Assembly: GCA_903915465.1 (NCBI GenBank)
Contig: CAIWTA010000246.1
Coordinates: 1-64,000, forward strand
Direction of reading: 5' to 3'
DNA length: 64,000 bases
Source of the DNA: an uncultured Bacteroidales bacterium
GTDB lineage: Bacteria; Bacteroidota; Bacteroidia; Bacteroidales; FEN-979
Shown here: one piece after another, positions 17,776-27,684 of the stretch
Layout of the letters: every line of letters begins with the position of its first letter
Position numbering within the stretch: position 1 is the first letter of the stretch
The notes under the pieces: generated by a model
The model's input: the letters and a program-made list of their open reading frames with translations, nothing else
Told to the model about the DNA's origin: nothing
Database searches by the model: none
Program-made: the position numbers and the translations under genes

Positions 17776-19766
17776 CGGACTAATGTAACAGTTCCATTAA
17801 ACACAATACTCCCATTTGTAAGGATTTCATCCCCTAAAAAATCAATAAATACTTTCCAGGCGTAGACAGCCGGCATGCATTTTTGGCCATTCATTGTCCC
17901 ATCCCAACCTTTATTTATATCATTCGATTGAAAAATCAATTGTCCCCAACGATCATAAATGTACATCATGAGGCTGATGTTTTTATATGCACTGATTACC
18001 TGGAAAATTTTGTTCACTCCATCTGGCGCAAATGCTGTTGGAATATAAAATTTAAAGACATTAACGTAAACAGAATCGGTGTTATAACAGCAGTGTATAT
18101 CCTGAACTCTTACAAAGTAATTTCCTCCATTATCAACTGTGATGATAGAATCTGCGGAACCAGTAGACCATAGGTATTCCGTAAATCCTCCTCCGGCGTG
18201 AAGTTTGACTGATGACCCGGAATAAACAAGGATGGTGTCGCCCAGGTTCACTACCGGTTTGGGATATATTGTGATCATGGCCGAATCCAGGAAATTTTTC
18301 CCATTAAACGACTCTGTCAACATGACTTTATAGTTTCCAGGTTGAGCATAAGTATGTTGAACCGGAGGCATCAAATTGGAAGTAGATCCATCGCCAAAAT
18401 CCCAGAAAACATTGTCGATATTGGCTTTGTTGGTGATATCAAACCGGGTAACATCTCCATGGCAAACACTATCGTGCGTGAAGATTGGCCTATAAAAATA
18501 GCTTTGAAGAAAGTTAGGTAACCCGTAAATAGGTTTTCTTCCGCCGAGTGAGAACCGGCTTTGAGGAACATTTCCGAGCAGGCTATAATTGCAATCCAAA
18601 CCAGGTCGCGTAGGATTATAGATTACATCTAAAGAATCTTTTCTGCCGATAGCATGGCCAACCGTACGTGAAACATATATTCTTCCGTCAGTTGCCAATT
18701 GCAACCCATACATTCGAACTCCCACTATACTGTCAATCAATTGCGGATTGTTCCATCCTTTGTCGGGATCAAACTGGTATATCCTTGAAGGTGATGCCGG
18801 AGGACCGGAACCATCGGGCTGTAATACAGTTGTATAAACCTTGCGGCTATCCTGGGAAAATTCAATTCCGACTGGTACAACCAGAGGATCTGAAAGGTTA
18901 AATGTATAAGTCTGTGGATTAGTCACTTTTCCGGATGAGTTGTCAAAATCATACAATTCGACCTTCTTCATCCCGGAAATGGCAAGGGCAAGTTTACTTC
19001 CATCAGGGGCAGCCTTCATATAGCCATAAGCGTTCGTTGGATGGGAAGCATCGCCACTCACGGTATCTCCTGCATGACTGATCACGGGAGTCGACACTCC
19101 CTTTGAATCCAGAAGAAAAGCACAAAATTCATCGGAATCCCATTTGTGAACAATAACCCAGACATCCTTTCCATTCCGGTGATAAACGGCGGTTAATTTC
19201 TCGCAAACAGCGGAAAGCAGTGAGATGTTCCACTGGGTTGTTCCATTTCCCAGGCCATTATTGAGATTCATGTCAACAATGGAGTATTTTAACCCCCATG
19301 AACCGTAGATAGGTTGAAACAGAATATCAACAGTAAATATGTAATAAAGGTTTGGACTACCAGGTTGTGGTATGATGATGCATGACTGGGCGGCTCCTGT
19401 ACTACCTTCAAGTGAAGATGCATTAGACATCGTATTGAAGTTCCTGTCCCACACAGATTTTGCGTCTGTAAAAAAGAGAAGGTTCCCTAGGCTGTCTGAA
19501 ATAATTGCAGGGCTTTTATATATATTCGCTACATTGGAGTTAGTCAAAGGACGGGCACCCCCAACCGGGAATTCAATTCCTGCCTGTTCGCCAAAATACC
19601 ATGTATCTGCTTGTTTTTCAGACCTTGGACAATTTGTTACCGGAAAGATTGTAAGGGGTGACCTTTGTGCGTTGAGAGGAAATACAACAAGGTTCAAAAG
19701 CAATAATACAATCCAGCCTTGCCAGGAGGAAACCGATTTGATATGTTGAAATGCCAGGATTGTCAC
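17772..19766 (-). CDS. T9SS type B cargo protein with PKD domain
   Basis: A 664-residue secreted protein. The start is a GTG that shares its first base with the TAG stop of the upstream gene (TAGTG), the kind of overlap that favours coupled translation. The signal segment (WIVLLLLNLVVFPLNAQ) ends near residue 34. A long beta-propeller-like region follows (WYFGEQAGIEF onwards), then a PKD domain (VFWDFGDGSTSN to PGNYKVML) around 455-520. The last 90 residues (FYIPTAFAPDGVNKIFQV to FNGTVTLVR) are the gliding-motility-associated type B sorting domain. It is probably displayed on or released from the cell surface; function unknown. The downstream neighbour is tex. Confidence 0.88.
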   Translation of the reverse strand: MTILAFQHIKSVSSWQGWIVLLLLNLVVFPLNAQRSPLTIFPVTNCPRSEKQADTWYFGEQAGIEFPVGGARPLTNSNVANIYKSPAIISDSLGNLLFFTDAKSVWDRNFNTMSNASSLEGSTGAAQSCIIIPQPGSPNLYYIFTVDILFQPIYGSWGLKYSIVDMNLNNGLGNGTTQWNISLLSAVCEKLTAVYHRNGKDVWVIVHKWDSDEFCAFLLDSKGVSTPVISHAGDTVSGDASHPTNAYGYMKAAPDGSKLALAISGMKKVELYDFDNSSGKVTNPQTYTFNLSDPLVVPVGIEFSQDSRKVYTTVLQPDGSGPPASPSRIYQFDPDKGWNNPQLIDSIVGVRMYGLQLATDGRIYVSRTVGHAIGRKDSLDVIYNPTRPGLDCNYSLLGNVPQSRFSLGGRKPIYGLPNFLQSYFYRPIFTHDSVCHGDVTRFDITNKANIDNVFWDFGDGSTSNLMPPVQHTYAQPGNYKVMLTESFNGKNFLDSAMITIYPKPVVNLGDTILVYSGSSVKLHAGGGFTEYLWSTGSADSIITVDNGGNYFVRVQDIHCCYNTDSVYVNVFKFYIPTAFAPDGVNKIFQVISAYKNISLMMYIYDRWGQLIFQSNDINKGWDGTMNGQKCMPAVYAWKVFIDFLGDEILTNGSIVFNGTVTLVR

Positions 19767-22018
19767 TACCGGATGACTAATTTTTCCGTTCGAAAAAAGT
19801 TATCCGATTCAAACCTTACCTGGTATATTCCCTTTGGTAAGTTTTTAAGATCGGCAGTCATCAGAAATTTCCCCGGTTCTTTTTGTGGCAGAATAAAAGT
19901 GGCAATTCTTTGTCCTACCAGGTTGGATATCGTAGTGGTAATTTCATGTTGGAATCCGGTGGCTTCTATAGTAAAAGCACCTGCATTCGGATTGGGATAG
20001 ATCTTTATTGAACCATTTCTGTAGGGTTCGCTGATTCCTGTACAGGCATTGAATGAGAAATGAACAAAGATGGAATCAATTGATATACAACCATGTTCAT
20101 TTGTAACCTGAACAAGATACCTTTGCACTTCATAGCCAATTCCTGTGCTTCCAACTTCGATGTATTGAGCTGTTTCACCATTTGACCAAAGATAAAAAGA
20201 TCCGGGATTTCCGGCATCCAGCCTTACCGTTGCATAAGTGCATACTGTGCTATCAAGTGGTCCCATATTAATATATGGAGAAAGATAGAGGTTCACATCA
20301 GTATAGCCTGTTGTATCCCCAATTGCCCCATCCTTCACATTAACTGAATAAATCGTATTTTCAGTTGGCCATACAAATGGATCAGATTCATTAGAAGTAA
20401 AACCCGGAGGATCACTTCTCCAGGTATATACATAATTACCTGTATTTCCACCGATTGCAGAAGTATGAAGTTGCGCAGAATCTCCAATGCATATCCAATT
20501 CGGAGTAGCGCTAGGTGACAAATGTAAACGTTCTCCGATAATAAAAACTACAACATTGGCCGGGTTTTTGCTAATGCATCCAGTTCCAAGATCGGACACG
20601 AAAAGCGAATATAACACAGTTTCAGTAAGGTTTGTAGTTTGAGCTGATTGAACATTCGCATTTAATAATTTATCAGCCGGCGACCATGTATAGAAATAAT
20701 TCCCTGAACCACCCGTTACAGAACCATCCAGAAAGACATAAGTACCATATTTTATGGTATCATTAACTCCGGCATCTGCTAATGGCAATTGATTAACGAT
20801 AACTGTGATGGTATTTGTGGATGAATTGTATCCGTCATTTACTGTAACCGTATAAGTTGATGTTTCTGTGGGCTGGACAGTTGGATTCTGTATTGTTGTA
20901 CTATCTCCATTTGGATAAACCCATTTATAAGTATAATTTCCGGCCCCACCTGAGCCTATCGCCTCTAATTGGGATGTTGCTCCCCGGCAAATCGTTGAAG
21001 GATTGGCAACTACCCCAACTCCAAGGGCACCGCCAGAAATGATTACAGTCATATTATCTTGTGAAACGCAACTTGCAGAATCATCTGTAACCTTCAATGT
21101 AAAGATTGTCGTAACAAAAAGATTCACTGTTGTCGGAGCAAGGATATTCGGATTCCCTAATTTTAATGCTGGTTCCCAATGATATTTATAAGAGCCACTG
21201 CCTCCGGTAGCTGAGCCATTCAACGTTGTATAAACCCCATTGGGTATCGTAATATCATTCCCGGCATTGGCAACAGGTTTAATAACGTACACGGTAGTAA
21301 TGGAAGAATCAACACTGGGTTGGCCTCCGACCATTATATTCAGATAATAATTTCCTGAGTTGATTGGCTGTGCGTTGGGAATTGTCGGGTTCTGCAGATA
21401 AGAGTGAAAATTATTTGGACCCGACCAGCGGTAACTTGCGTTTGCAATAGATTGAGCATTCAGTTGTAATGTCTGGCCGGCACAAATTGGTCCATTATTG
21501 GTGCATGCAGGTGGAAGAATTGAACAGTCGGTTGATCCGGTACCACCTGTCTGAGAGAAAATTACATTACAAGGAAGGTTGGAAAAATTCGTGATTATAA
21601 GGATATAATACTGACCGGTAACGCCGTTGGGGATTGTACAGGTTTCGGTAGGAGCTGGAGAATAGCTGCAACTTACTACCTTATCGCATGTCAGGCTGCT
21701 GCAAGCATTTTGGTCTGGATAAGGGCCCCAGCAACAAAAATCAATGTCATGTGCCGGCTCACTATGCATACCAATGATGATATTGCCTGAATTCTTTACT
21801 TTCATATAGTACCAGGCAGGATTTGGTCGGGTAGAGAGACAACTGTAACAGGGTCCTGACTGGCCGGCAGGAGCATTCACCCCAGCAGGGAAATTATATT
21901 GGGTTCCGGTGCAAAAAGGCAATGCCTTATCACAGGTTTTGTTTTGTCCGGGTATTTGAGAAAATCCTGTACCCACCAGAAAAAGTGACAAAACTATGAG
22001 GAAAAACAATTTTTTCAT
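19766..22018 (-). CDS. T9SS type A cargo protein with Ig/PKD-like repeats
   Basis: A 750-residue secreted protein. Signal peptide to about residue 20 (LVGTGFSQ). A cysteine-rich N-terminal domain follows (CDKALPFCTGTQYNFP, then FCCWGPYPDQNACSSLTCDKV), typical of large Bacteroidota surface proteins. Then come several beta-sandwich repeats with lines such as GGSGSYKYHWEP, GGAGNYTYKWVYP and GGSGNYFYTWSP, which are PKD/Ig-like. The end (about 670-750, IKIYPNPNAGAFTIEATG to TEKLVIR) is a type A T9SS sorting domain. Likely an adhesin or structural surface protein; no catalytic motif seen. It lies 15 bases after the 22034 gene and overlaps the next by one base. Confidence 0.88.
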   Translation of the reverse strand: MKKLFFLIVLSLFLVGTGFSQIPGQNKTCDKALPFCTGTQYNFPAGVNAPAGQSGPCYSCLSTRPNPAWYYMKVKNSGNIIIGMHSEPAHDIDFCCWGPYPDQNACSSLTCDKVVSCSYSPAPTETCTIPNGVTGQYYILIITNFSNLPCNVIFSQTGGTGSTDCSILPPACTNNGPICAGQTLQLNAQSIANASYRWSGPNNFHSYLQNPTIPNAQPINSGNYYLNIMVGGQPSVDSSITTVYVIKPVANAGNDITIPNGVYTTLNGSATGGSGSYKYHWEPALKLGNPNILAPTTVNLFVTTIFTLKVTDDSASCVSQDNMTVIISGGALGVGVVANPSTICRGATSQLEAIGSGGAGNYTYKWVYPNGDSTTIQNPTVQPTETSTYTVTVNDGYNSSTNTITVIVNQLPLADAGVNDTIKYGTYVFLDGSVTGGSGNYFYTWSPADKLLNANVQSAQTTNLTETVLYSLFVSDLGTGCISKNPANVVVFIIGERLHLSPSATPNWICIGDSAQLHTSAIGGNTGNYVYTWRSDPPGFTSNESDPFVWPTENTIYSVNVKDGAIGDTTGYTDVNLYLSPYINMGPLDSTVCTYATVRLDAGNPGSFYLWSNGETAQYIEVGSTGIGYEVQRYLVQVTNEHGCISIDSIFVHFSFNACTGISEPYRNGSIKIYPNPNAGAFTIEATGFQHEITTTISNLVGQRIATFILPQKEPGKFLMTADLKNLPKGIYQVRFESDNFFRTEKLVIR

Positions 22019-22033
22019 AAGAAGCTTTTGTCT

Positions 22034-22477
22034 TTACTTATACTTATCATTTTCGAGTAACCATTTTGCTTTTTGATCATCCGTAAGGGCATTGCTGCTT
22101 TTACTTGTCTGATCTTTCAAATTCTGCAATAAATTGTTAATTTCTTCCACAGAATTCATGGTGTCCGAGAGGAACCAGATTTTACTCTGCTTGAGATCGC
22201 CATCGATGTTTACAACTTTCCCATTCCGAAATACAAGCGATAAAAAAAACACTTTTTCGTATTTATCCTTCAATTTTGAAAAATCGACAAGAAAATAGTT
22301 ATTGGTGTTATCCTTAAGCACCTGAACAGAAAACTTGCCATTAAAATCAACATTCTCATATTTTTTGCGGAATACCGGATCCTGCGGATTGATTTCCAGG
22401 TTTTCCAAAGTCTGCGCACTGACAGCAAATCCTCCAAAGAGCAAGGCTATCATGAGTGAAAAGGAAAATGTCTTCAT
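22034..22477 (-). CDS. Small secreted protein of unknown function
   Basis: A 147-residue protein with a clear signal peptide (cleavage near residue 21, AVSAQ). The mature part is charged and contains a predicted beta-rich core (FNGKFSVQVLKDNTNNYFLVDFSKL). I do not recognise the family and see no catalytic or metal motif, no lipobox and no sorting domain, so it probably stays in the periplasm. It is the first gene of the leftward run that continues through two T9SS cargo proteins to tex, with short gaps or overlaps throughout, so a link to surface protein export is possible but only inferred. Confidence 0.65.
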   Translation of the reverse strand: MKTFSFSLMIALLFGGFAVSAQTLENLEINPQDPVFRKKYENVDFNGKFSVQVLKDNTNNYFLVDFSKLKDKYEKVFFLSLVFRNGKVVNIDGDLKQSKIWFLSDTMNSVEEINNLLQNLKDQTSKSSNALTDDQKAKWLLENDKYK

Positions 22478-22575
22478 ATATAATATCCTGATAAACGGTT
22501 CTTTGTAAATTATGAATACTCCAAAGTTACGAAAAAAAACTCAATAATAAATACAGGGTTACCGATTCCATGGAT

Positions 22576-23295
22576 TTACCACCCTGATGCAAGAATGTCA
22601 ATTACATGTATCGTCTTAATAGGCAACGCGTGTTTGTCGATATAAGCCTGTTGATGCATTAGGCAGGATGAATCAGTAGAAACAATATATTCAGCACCGG
22701 TTGCCAATGCATTTTTTACCTTTTGTTCTGCCATGGCAGTGGAGATGGGTTCAAATTTCACAGAAAAAGTACCACCAAAACCGCAACAAACGTCATTGTT
22801 TTTCATTTCACGTAAATCCAGTCCTTTAACTTTCCCCAGCAATGTGCGCGGCTCGTCTTTAAGACCGTATTCGCGCAGGGCAGCACATGAATCATGAAAC
22901 GTAACAACATGATTAAATTCGGCACCCACATCATCCACTTTAAGCACGTTTACAAGAAAATCCGTAAATTCAGTCAGGTTTTTTTTCAGTTGTTTGTATT
23001 CATAGTGCAATGCTGTATTATGGAACAACCATGGGTAATAATTTCGTACCATCCCGGCACATGAAGCAGAAGGACTGATCACCGGCCTGTCATTTGAAAA
23101 ATCTTTAATAAACTTCTCTCCCATCTGCTTGGCTTCATCCCAAAAACCACTGTTGAAGGCAATTTGGCCACAACAAGTTTGGTCCCCGTTATAATGCACA
23201 TCCACTCCAAGTTTTTCAAGGATCTTCACCATATTCATCCCCGTTTGGGGATAGATCTGGTCAACAAAACAAGGAATAAAAATGTCTACAAGCAT
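22576..23295 (-). CDS. LutA-like (Fe-S)-binding oxidoreductase subunit
   Basis: A 239-residue protein with two CCG domains: the first around IPCFVDQIYPQTG and QTCCGQIAFNSG, the second around FHDSCAALREYG and DVCCGFGGTFSV. This is the layout of LutA/YkgE, a subunit of the LutABC-type L-lactate dehydrogenase, and of related heterodisulfide-reductase-like proteins. In LutABC the partners LutB and LutC lie alongside, but here they are missing from both sides, so they are either encoded elsewhere or this copy works with other partners. Cytoplasmic. The gene stands alone, 138 bases upstream of the aroA stop. Confidence 0.8.
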   Translation of the reverse strand: MLVDIFIPCFVDQIYPQTGMNMVKILEKLGVDVHYNGDQTCCGQIAFNSGFWDEAKQMGEKFIKDFSNDRPVISPSASCAGMVRNYYPWLFHNTALHYEYKQLKKNLTEFTDFLVNVLKVDDVGAEFNHVVTFHDSCAALREYGLKDEPRTLLGKVKGLDLREMKNNDVCCGFGGTFSVKFEPISTAMAEQKVKNALATGAEYIVSTDSSCLMHQQAYIDKHALPIKTIHVIDILASGW

Positions 23296-23433
23296 GGGCA
23301 GCGAAAAAAACTAACAATGAATAAAAAAGATTTTTTCCAAAATTAGGGATTTGTTCAATCACTTCCATCATGTTTGTACCATATTTTTTAGACAGTTCCA
23401 TCCAGAAAACGTTGCCTGTTAAGTACAATTAAT

Positions 23434-24693
23434 TCAGGTTATTTCAAATCCCAGGGTTTTTAAGTCAGTCCAGAACCCCGGATAAGATTTTGCAACAACT
23501 TCCGGTGATTCGATAAAGACTTCTCCGGACCTGATTGCCAATGGGGCAAAAGTCATTGCCATCCGGTGATCATCATAAGTTTTGAAGCGAATACCGGGAG
23601 GTAGATTTATATTGGTACGAATAAGTTCAATTTTGGAAAAAAAATCACCTTCCAGGTTCGTTTCAATGGTAATACCCATTTTTGCATACTCGTTTTTCAG
23701 TGCCAGGATCCGGTCTGTTTCTTTGATTTTCAAACTTTTAAGTCCTTCAAATTTCCCATGCATCCCAAGCACAGCACACGTAGTTATCACAGAAGGAGCA
23801 ATATCAGGAAAGTCGGAAAAATTAAATGAACAGTTTTCACGTCTTTCAGGTGATTTTACCAAACGGATGCCCGATTCAAGGAACTCAGTATGAACGCCAA
23901 AACACTTGTAAAGGTCAACCAGAACTGAATCTCCCTGTAAGCTGTCTTTTTTCAATCCGGCCAGAAAAAGATCCACATCTTCTGCAAGTGCGGCAGCTTC
24001 ATACCAGAAAGCAGCGGCCGACCAATCTGCTTCGACACAGTACTCATGTGGCTGATAATTACATGCAGGAATTTTTAAATAACTTCTCTCATGCACCACT
24101 TTCACACCAAAATCTTCCAATAACCGGATTGTCATGTTCACATAAGGATACGAAACAGGTTGCCCGCTTAGGTGAAGAACCATCCCACCTGGAATTTTTG
24201 GTGCAATCATCATCAAGGCAGAAACGAACTGGCTGCTGATACCGGGATCCACAACAATCTCTCCGCCTTTCAATATCCTGCCATTGATCAACAAAGGAGG
24301 AAAGCCCAGGGATCCTAAAAATTCAATGGATGCACCGAGAGGTTTTAATGCATCAACAAGAATTCCAATCGGTCGTTGTTTCATCCGGGCATTCCCCGTA
24401 AGGACCCATTTCCCCGGAAGCATCGCAAGAAATGCGGTTAGAAATCTCATCGCTGTTCCTGCATTTCCCGTATTCAATTCCGTCAATCCTTTTTTATTCT
24501 GGCTTGATTTGACCGTATTCAGGAGTTTTCCCAAGAGAATAGTATCTTCGGATTCTGATAACTTGGTTATCGTAAAATCCTCAGTTGACAAGGCCCGCAT
24601 GATCAGCAAACGGTTGCTGATACTTTTGGAAGCAGGTAACTGCAGCGTTCCCCTTAATTGCTTATCCAACTTCCGTATTTTGATCACATTCAT
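23434..24693 (-). CDS. aroA: 3-phosphoshikimate 1-carboxyvinyltransferase (EPSP synthase)
   Basis: Joins phosphoenolpyruvate to shikimate 3-phosphate, the sixth step of chorismate synthesis, in the cytoplasm. The substrate loop LPASKSISNRLLIMRAL and GNAGTAMRFLTAFLA are visible, as are the ADWSAAAFWYEA and KETDRILALKNEYAKMG segments. The track ORF starts at 24732, inside aroB; the ATG at 24693 (MNVIKIRKL) begins four bases after the aroB stop and gives 419 residues, a normal length, so I use it. It is the last gene of an ald-aroB-aroA string. Confidence 0.93.
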   Translation of the reverse strand: MNVIKIRKLDKQLRGTLQLPASKSISNRLLIMRALSTEDFTITKLSESEDTILLGKLLNTVKSSQNKKGLTELNTGNAGTAMRFLTAFLAMLPGKWVLTGNARMKQRPIGILVDALKPLGASIEFLGSLGFPPLLINGRILKGGEIVVDPGISSQFVSALMMIAPKIPGGMVLHLSGQPVSYPYVNMTIRLLEDFGVKVVHERSYLKIPACNYQPHEYCVEADWSAAAFWYEAAALAEDVDLFLAGLKKDSLQGDSVLVDLYKCFGVHTEFLESGIRLVKSPERRENCSFNFSDFPDIAPSVITTCAVLGMHGKFEGLKSLKIKETDRILALKNEYAKMGITIETNLEGDFFSKIELIRTNINLPPGIRFKTYDDHRMAMTFAPLAIRSGEVFIESPEVVAKSYPGFWTDLKTLGFEIT

Positions 24694-24697
24694 AAAA

Positions 24698-25816
24698 TCA
24701 ATGTTTGGCGTTGATCTGGCGATAGAATTCAAGAGAATCCAAGATCGAACTTTTGTCGCAAAGTTGGTTTATTACAGCCTTCCCCGGGCTTTTCAGGAGC
24801 GTAAATTTCAGTCCTCCGGGGCTCATTTTTTTATCCTGATTCATATATCTGAGGATTTCCGGGATATCCTTATCCGACAAGGGATAATAACCAAAAGTAG
24901 AAAGAAATAACCTGGAGATCTGAGCAAAGTCATTTTCTGTAAGCCCGCAATAGCGCACAGAAAGATAACTTTCACAAAGAATTCCCATTGATACCGCCCA
25001 TCCGTGCGAAATGGGTTTATGACATTCCTGATAAGAAAGGGCTTCAAAAGCATGACCAAAAGTGTGCCCAAAGTTCAGTATGGCACGTTCCTTCTTATCA
25101 AAAAAATCCATTTCTACAAGTTTACACTTGATGCTTATAGATCTTGCAATAAGTTCTTCCCATACCTTTTCATCAAAAGATGTGGCAAGTAACTGATTGA
25201 ATGTGAGCGAATTCAGATATTCACAAAGCGATAGATCAGCCACGAGGGCAATTTTGAAAATTTCTGCAAAGCCACTGAGAAGATTAGAATTATCAAGTGT
25301 TTTAAGAAATCTCGGAAAAATGAAAGTTGCAACAGGGAGATAAAATGACCCTACTATATTTTTGATCGATTGAAGATTGATGGCTGTTTTTCCACCGATG
25401 GCGGCATCCGCCATGGCCATTAGTGTTGTGGGAACATTGATGAAAGGTATTCCTCTTTTATAGGTTGAGGCAACGAATCCTCCAAGGTCGGACACAACAC
25501 CCCCGCCAAGGTTGATCAATATGCTATCCCGTTCAGCTTCTCCGGATGATAATTTATTCCACAATAAAAAAGCGGCTTCAGTTGTTTTGCTTGTTTCACC
25601 GGGACTGATTCTCAGGATTTCAGGATGCTGAAGCCCGGGCAATTTGGATAAAAAGACAGGCAGGCAAAACCGTTCAGTGCAGTCATCGACCAGAATGAAA
25701 GTCTTCTGCGATTTTTCCTGCATTTTCACGATGAGGTCATTCAATGAAACCCATGCTGATTCGCCTGAAAAAATTGTGCTGGTTTTGGTTTCAGTGACTT
25801 TTATTGGAAATTGCAT
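24698..25816 (-). CDS. aroB: 3-dehydroquinate synthase
   Basis: Converts DAHP to 3-dehydroquinate, the second shikimate step. The 372-residue protein shows the NAD-binding stretch ILINLGGGVVSDLGGFVAS, the metal and substrate segments VPTTLMAMADAAIGGKTAIN and GFAEIFKIALV, and the histidine motif LNFGHTFGHAFEAL. It lies 18 bases after ald and four before aroA, so the three are probably one transcript. Together with aroA it shows that the cell makes chorismate-derived aromatic compounds, relevant to the hpd operon further right only in a general way. Confidence 0.94.
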   Translation of the reverse strand: MQFPIKVTETKTSTIFSGESAWVSLNDLIVKMQEKSQKTFILVDDCTERFCLPVFLSKLPGLQHPEILRISPGETSKTTEAAFLLWNKLSSGEAERDSILINLGGGVVSDLGGFVASTYKRGIPFINVPTTLMAMADAAIGGKTAINLQSIKNIVGSFYLPVATFIFPRFLKTLDNSNLLSGFAEIFKIALVADLSLCEYLNSLTFNQLLATSFDEKVWEELIARSISIKCKLVEMDFFDKKERAILNFGHTFGHAFEALSYQECHKPISHGWAVSMGILCESYLSVRYCGLTENDFAQISRLFLSTFGYYPLSDKDIPEILRYMNQDKKMSPGGLKFTLLKSPGKAVINQLCDKSSILDSLEFYRQINAKH

Positions 25817-25834
25817 AAAAACGGGTTCTCAGTA

Positions 25835-27046
25835 TTAATGGAACGCTGCCATAAGTAGGTCGATATCCTGGAATGGAAGGTTAAAATATTTGCTGATGAA
25901 CGGGTTGGTGATAGTTCCGTTATAGAGATAAACGCCCTGACGGACGCCATGATTCATTTTAAGAAAATTTTCCACACCGCCATCGGTTCCGATCTGCAAA
26001 AGAATCGGAACAAAGATATTGCTGAGCGCCTGGCTTGCCGTGTGCGGAACCTTTGAAGGAATATTGGGTACACAATAATGGGTAACACCATGTACTTTAT
26101 ACACCGGATTTTTATGGGTAGTCGGACGGGAAGTTTCGAAACATCCGCCCTGATCAATGCTGACATCAATTATGACAGATCCTTCCTTCATTTCACGAAC
26201 CATATCTTCCATTATCAGACAAGGCGATTTCCCGTCCTTCGAATGAACCGCACCAATAACCAGGTCGGCGGTTTTCATAGATTCTACTAACACCTTCGGG
26301 TGCAGAATGGAAGTAAAGACGCGTACACCCAGGTTATTTTGCAATCTCCTGAGCCGGTAAACTTCATTGTCAAAGACCTTCACGAGTGCTCCCAGACCCA
26401 TTGCGGATCTTGCTGCATACTCGCCAACTGTTCCGGCGCCTATGATAACAACTTCTGAAGGTCTTATCCCGGTGAAGCCGCCAAACATCTTACCTCTGCC
26501 AGATTCAGGATCAGCCAGGTATTCGGCTGCGATAAAAATAGATGTACTTCCGGCGATCTCGCTCATGGCACGAATCACCGGGAAAGTATTGGACTTATCC
26601 TGCATAAACTCAAATGCAATGGCTGTTATCCGTTTTTGCATCAGTCTGCGAAAATACTCCTCTCTCTGAACCCCAAGGCGGATGGCGGAAATTATTGCTT
26701 GCTTGGGTTTAAGCAGGTTTATTTCATCACTTGTGAGGGGAGAAACTTTGAGTACCATTTCAGATTTGAAAATTTCTTCCGGTGACTGAACGATTTGTCC
26801 TCCCGCTTCGCTGTATTCATGATCTGAGAAATGCGCAGCCTGCCCTGCTCCTGATTCGATCAGAACCTGGTGACCCTGACGGGAAAGTAATCCGACTCCG
26901 TCTGGAACCAGAATTACCCTGTTCTCCTGGAAAAATGTCTCTTTGGGAACGCCGATAGTCAGTTTGCTTTTCTGCCTGCCAAGCTCCAGTGTTTCCTCCT
27001 GCGGCATACGAAATTCAGCATATTTGGATTTCTGTTCTTCCATCAC
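25835..27046 (-). CDS. ald: Alanine dehydrogenase
   Basis: NAD-dependent interconversion of L-alanine and pyruvate plus ammonia. The 403-residue protein carries the N-terminal AlaDH/PNT domain (KLTIGVPKETFFQENRVILV) and the Rossmann segment VVIIGAGTVGEYAARSAMG, then IIDVSIDQGGCFETSRPTTH and HYCVPNIPSKVPHTAS, all characteristic of Ald rather than of transhydrogenase. It has about 30 extra residues at the N-terminus compared with the usual 370, which I see often in this phylum. It heads the ald-aroB-aroA string; the gap of 181 bases upstream separates it from tsaE. Confidence 0.9.
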   Translation of the reverse strand: MMEEQKSKYAEFRMPQEETLELGRQKSKLTIGVPKETFFQENRVILVPDGVGLLSRQGHQVLIESGAGQAAHFSDHEYSEAGGQIVQSPEEIFKSEMVLKVSPLTSDEINLLKPKQAIISAIRLGVQREEYFRRLMQKRITAIAFEFMQDKSNTFPVIRAMSEIAGSTSIFIAAEYLADPESGRGKMFGGFTGIRPSEVVIIGAGTVGEYAARSAMGLGALVKVFDNEVYRLRRLQNNLGVRVFTSILHPKVLVESMKTADLVIGAVHSKDGKSPCLIMEDMVREMKEGSVIIDVSIDQGGCFETSRPTTHKNPVYKVHGVTHYCVPNIPSKVPHTASQALSNIFVPILLQIGTDGGVENFLKMNHGVRQGVYLYNGTITNPFISKYFNLPFQDIDLLMAAFH

Positions 27047-27227
27047 ACGAAATTTTATACGAATTTACGGAAAAAAATTGTGACGCATCGAATCAGGATA
27101 TACGAAAAATACGTTCCTATGGATTCCAAATTATACAAATGACCTGACACCTGTTTCGTCGGTTGTGAGATGGAAAAAATCATATGGAATCGTTTAGGGG
27201 ATTGCGAAAAATTACGTTTCCGGGCTA

Positions 27228-27641
27228 TTAGAATTCGATTAACCGGGTTCCATCATTTTGAGCTACTTCCATCCTCACTTTTATTACTTCTTCCGGCAAC
27301 AACTCTTCCATCAACTCCGGCCATTCAATTAAACAATAGGATCCGGAATAAAGATATTCTTCGTATCCAAGATCAAAAACTTCCTCTGATTTTTTGATGC
27401 GATAAAAATCGAAATGGAAAACTGATTCTCCTGCAGTTCTTTTGTATTCATTGATGATAGCGAAGGAAGGACTTTGAACAATGTCGACAACACCCAATTC
27501 CCTGCAGATTGCTTGAATGAATGTTGTCTTTCCGGCACCCATTTTGCCAAAAAAAGCAAAAACCCTGGCGACCGGAAACGATTTTAAAAGTTTCGCAGCA
27601 GCAGGTTGAAGATCTGATACGGTTTTACACCTGACAGTCAA
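27228..27641 (-). CDS. tsaE: tRNA threonylcarbamoyladenosine synthesis ATPase
   Basis: The P-loop partner of TsaB and TsaD in making t6A at position 37 of ANN-decoding tRNAs. The 137-residue protein, a little short of the E. coli enzyme, has the Walker A loop GKMGAGKTT (about 32-40), the QSPSFAIINEY segment and the HFDFYRI and LIEWPEL motifs diagnostic of TsaE. It lies 43 bases after porX in the same direction, so the two may be co-transcribed. Pairing with porX is common in Bacteroidota as far as I recall. Confidence 0.94.
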   Translation of the reverse strand: MTVRCKTVSDLQPAAAKLLKSFPVARVFAFFGKMGAGKTTFIQAICRELGVVDIVQSPSFAIINEYKRTAGESVFHFDFYRIKKSEEVFDLGYEEYLYSGSYCLIEWPELMEELLPEEVIKVRMEVAQNDGTRLIEF

Positions 27642-27684
27642 AAAAGATCAAATAAAGATGATGAATAATAACCCCGAAAATACA

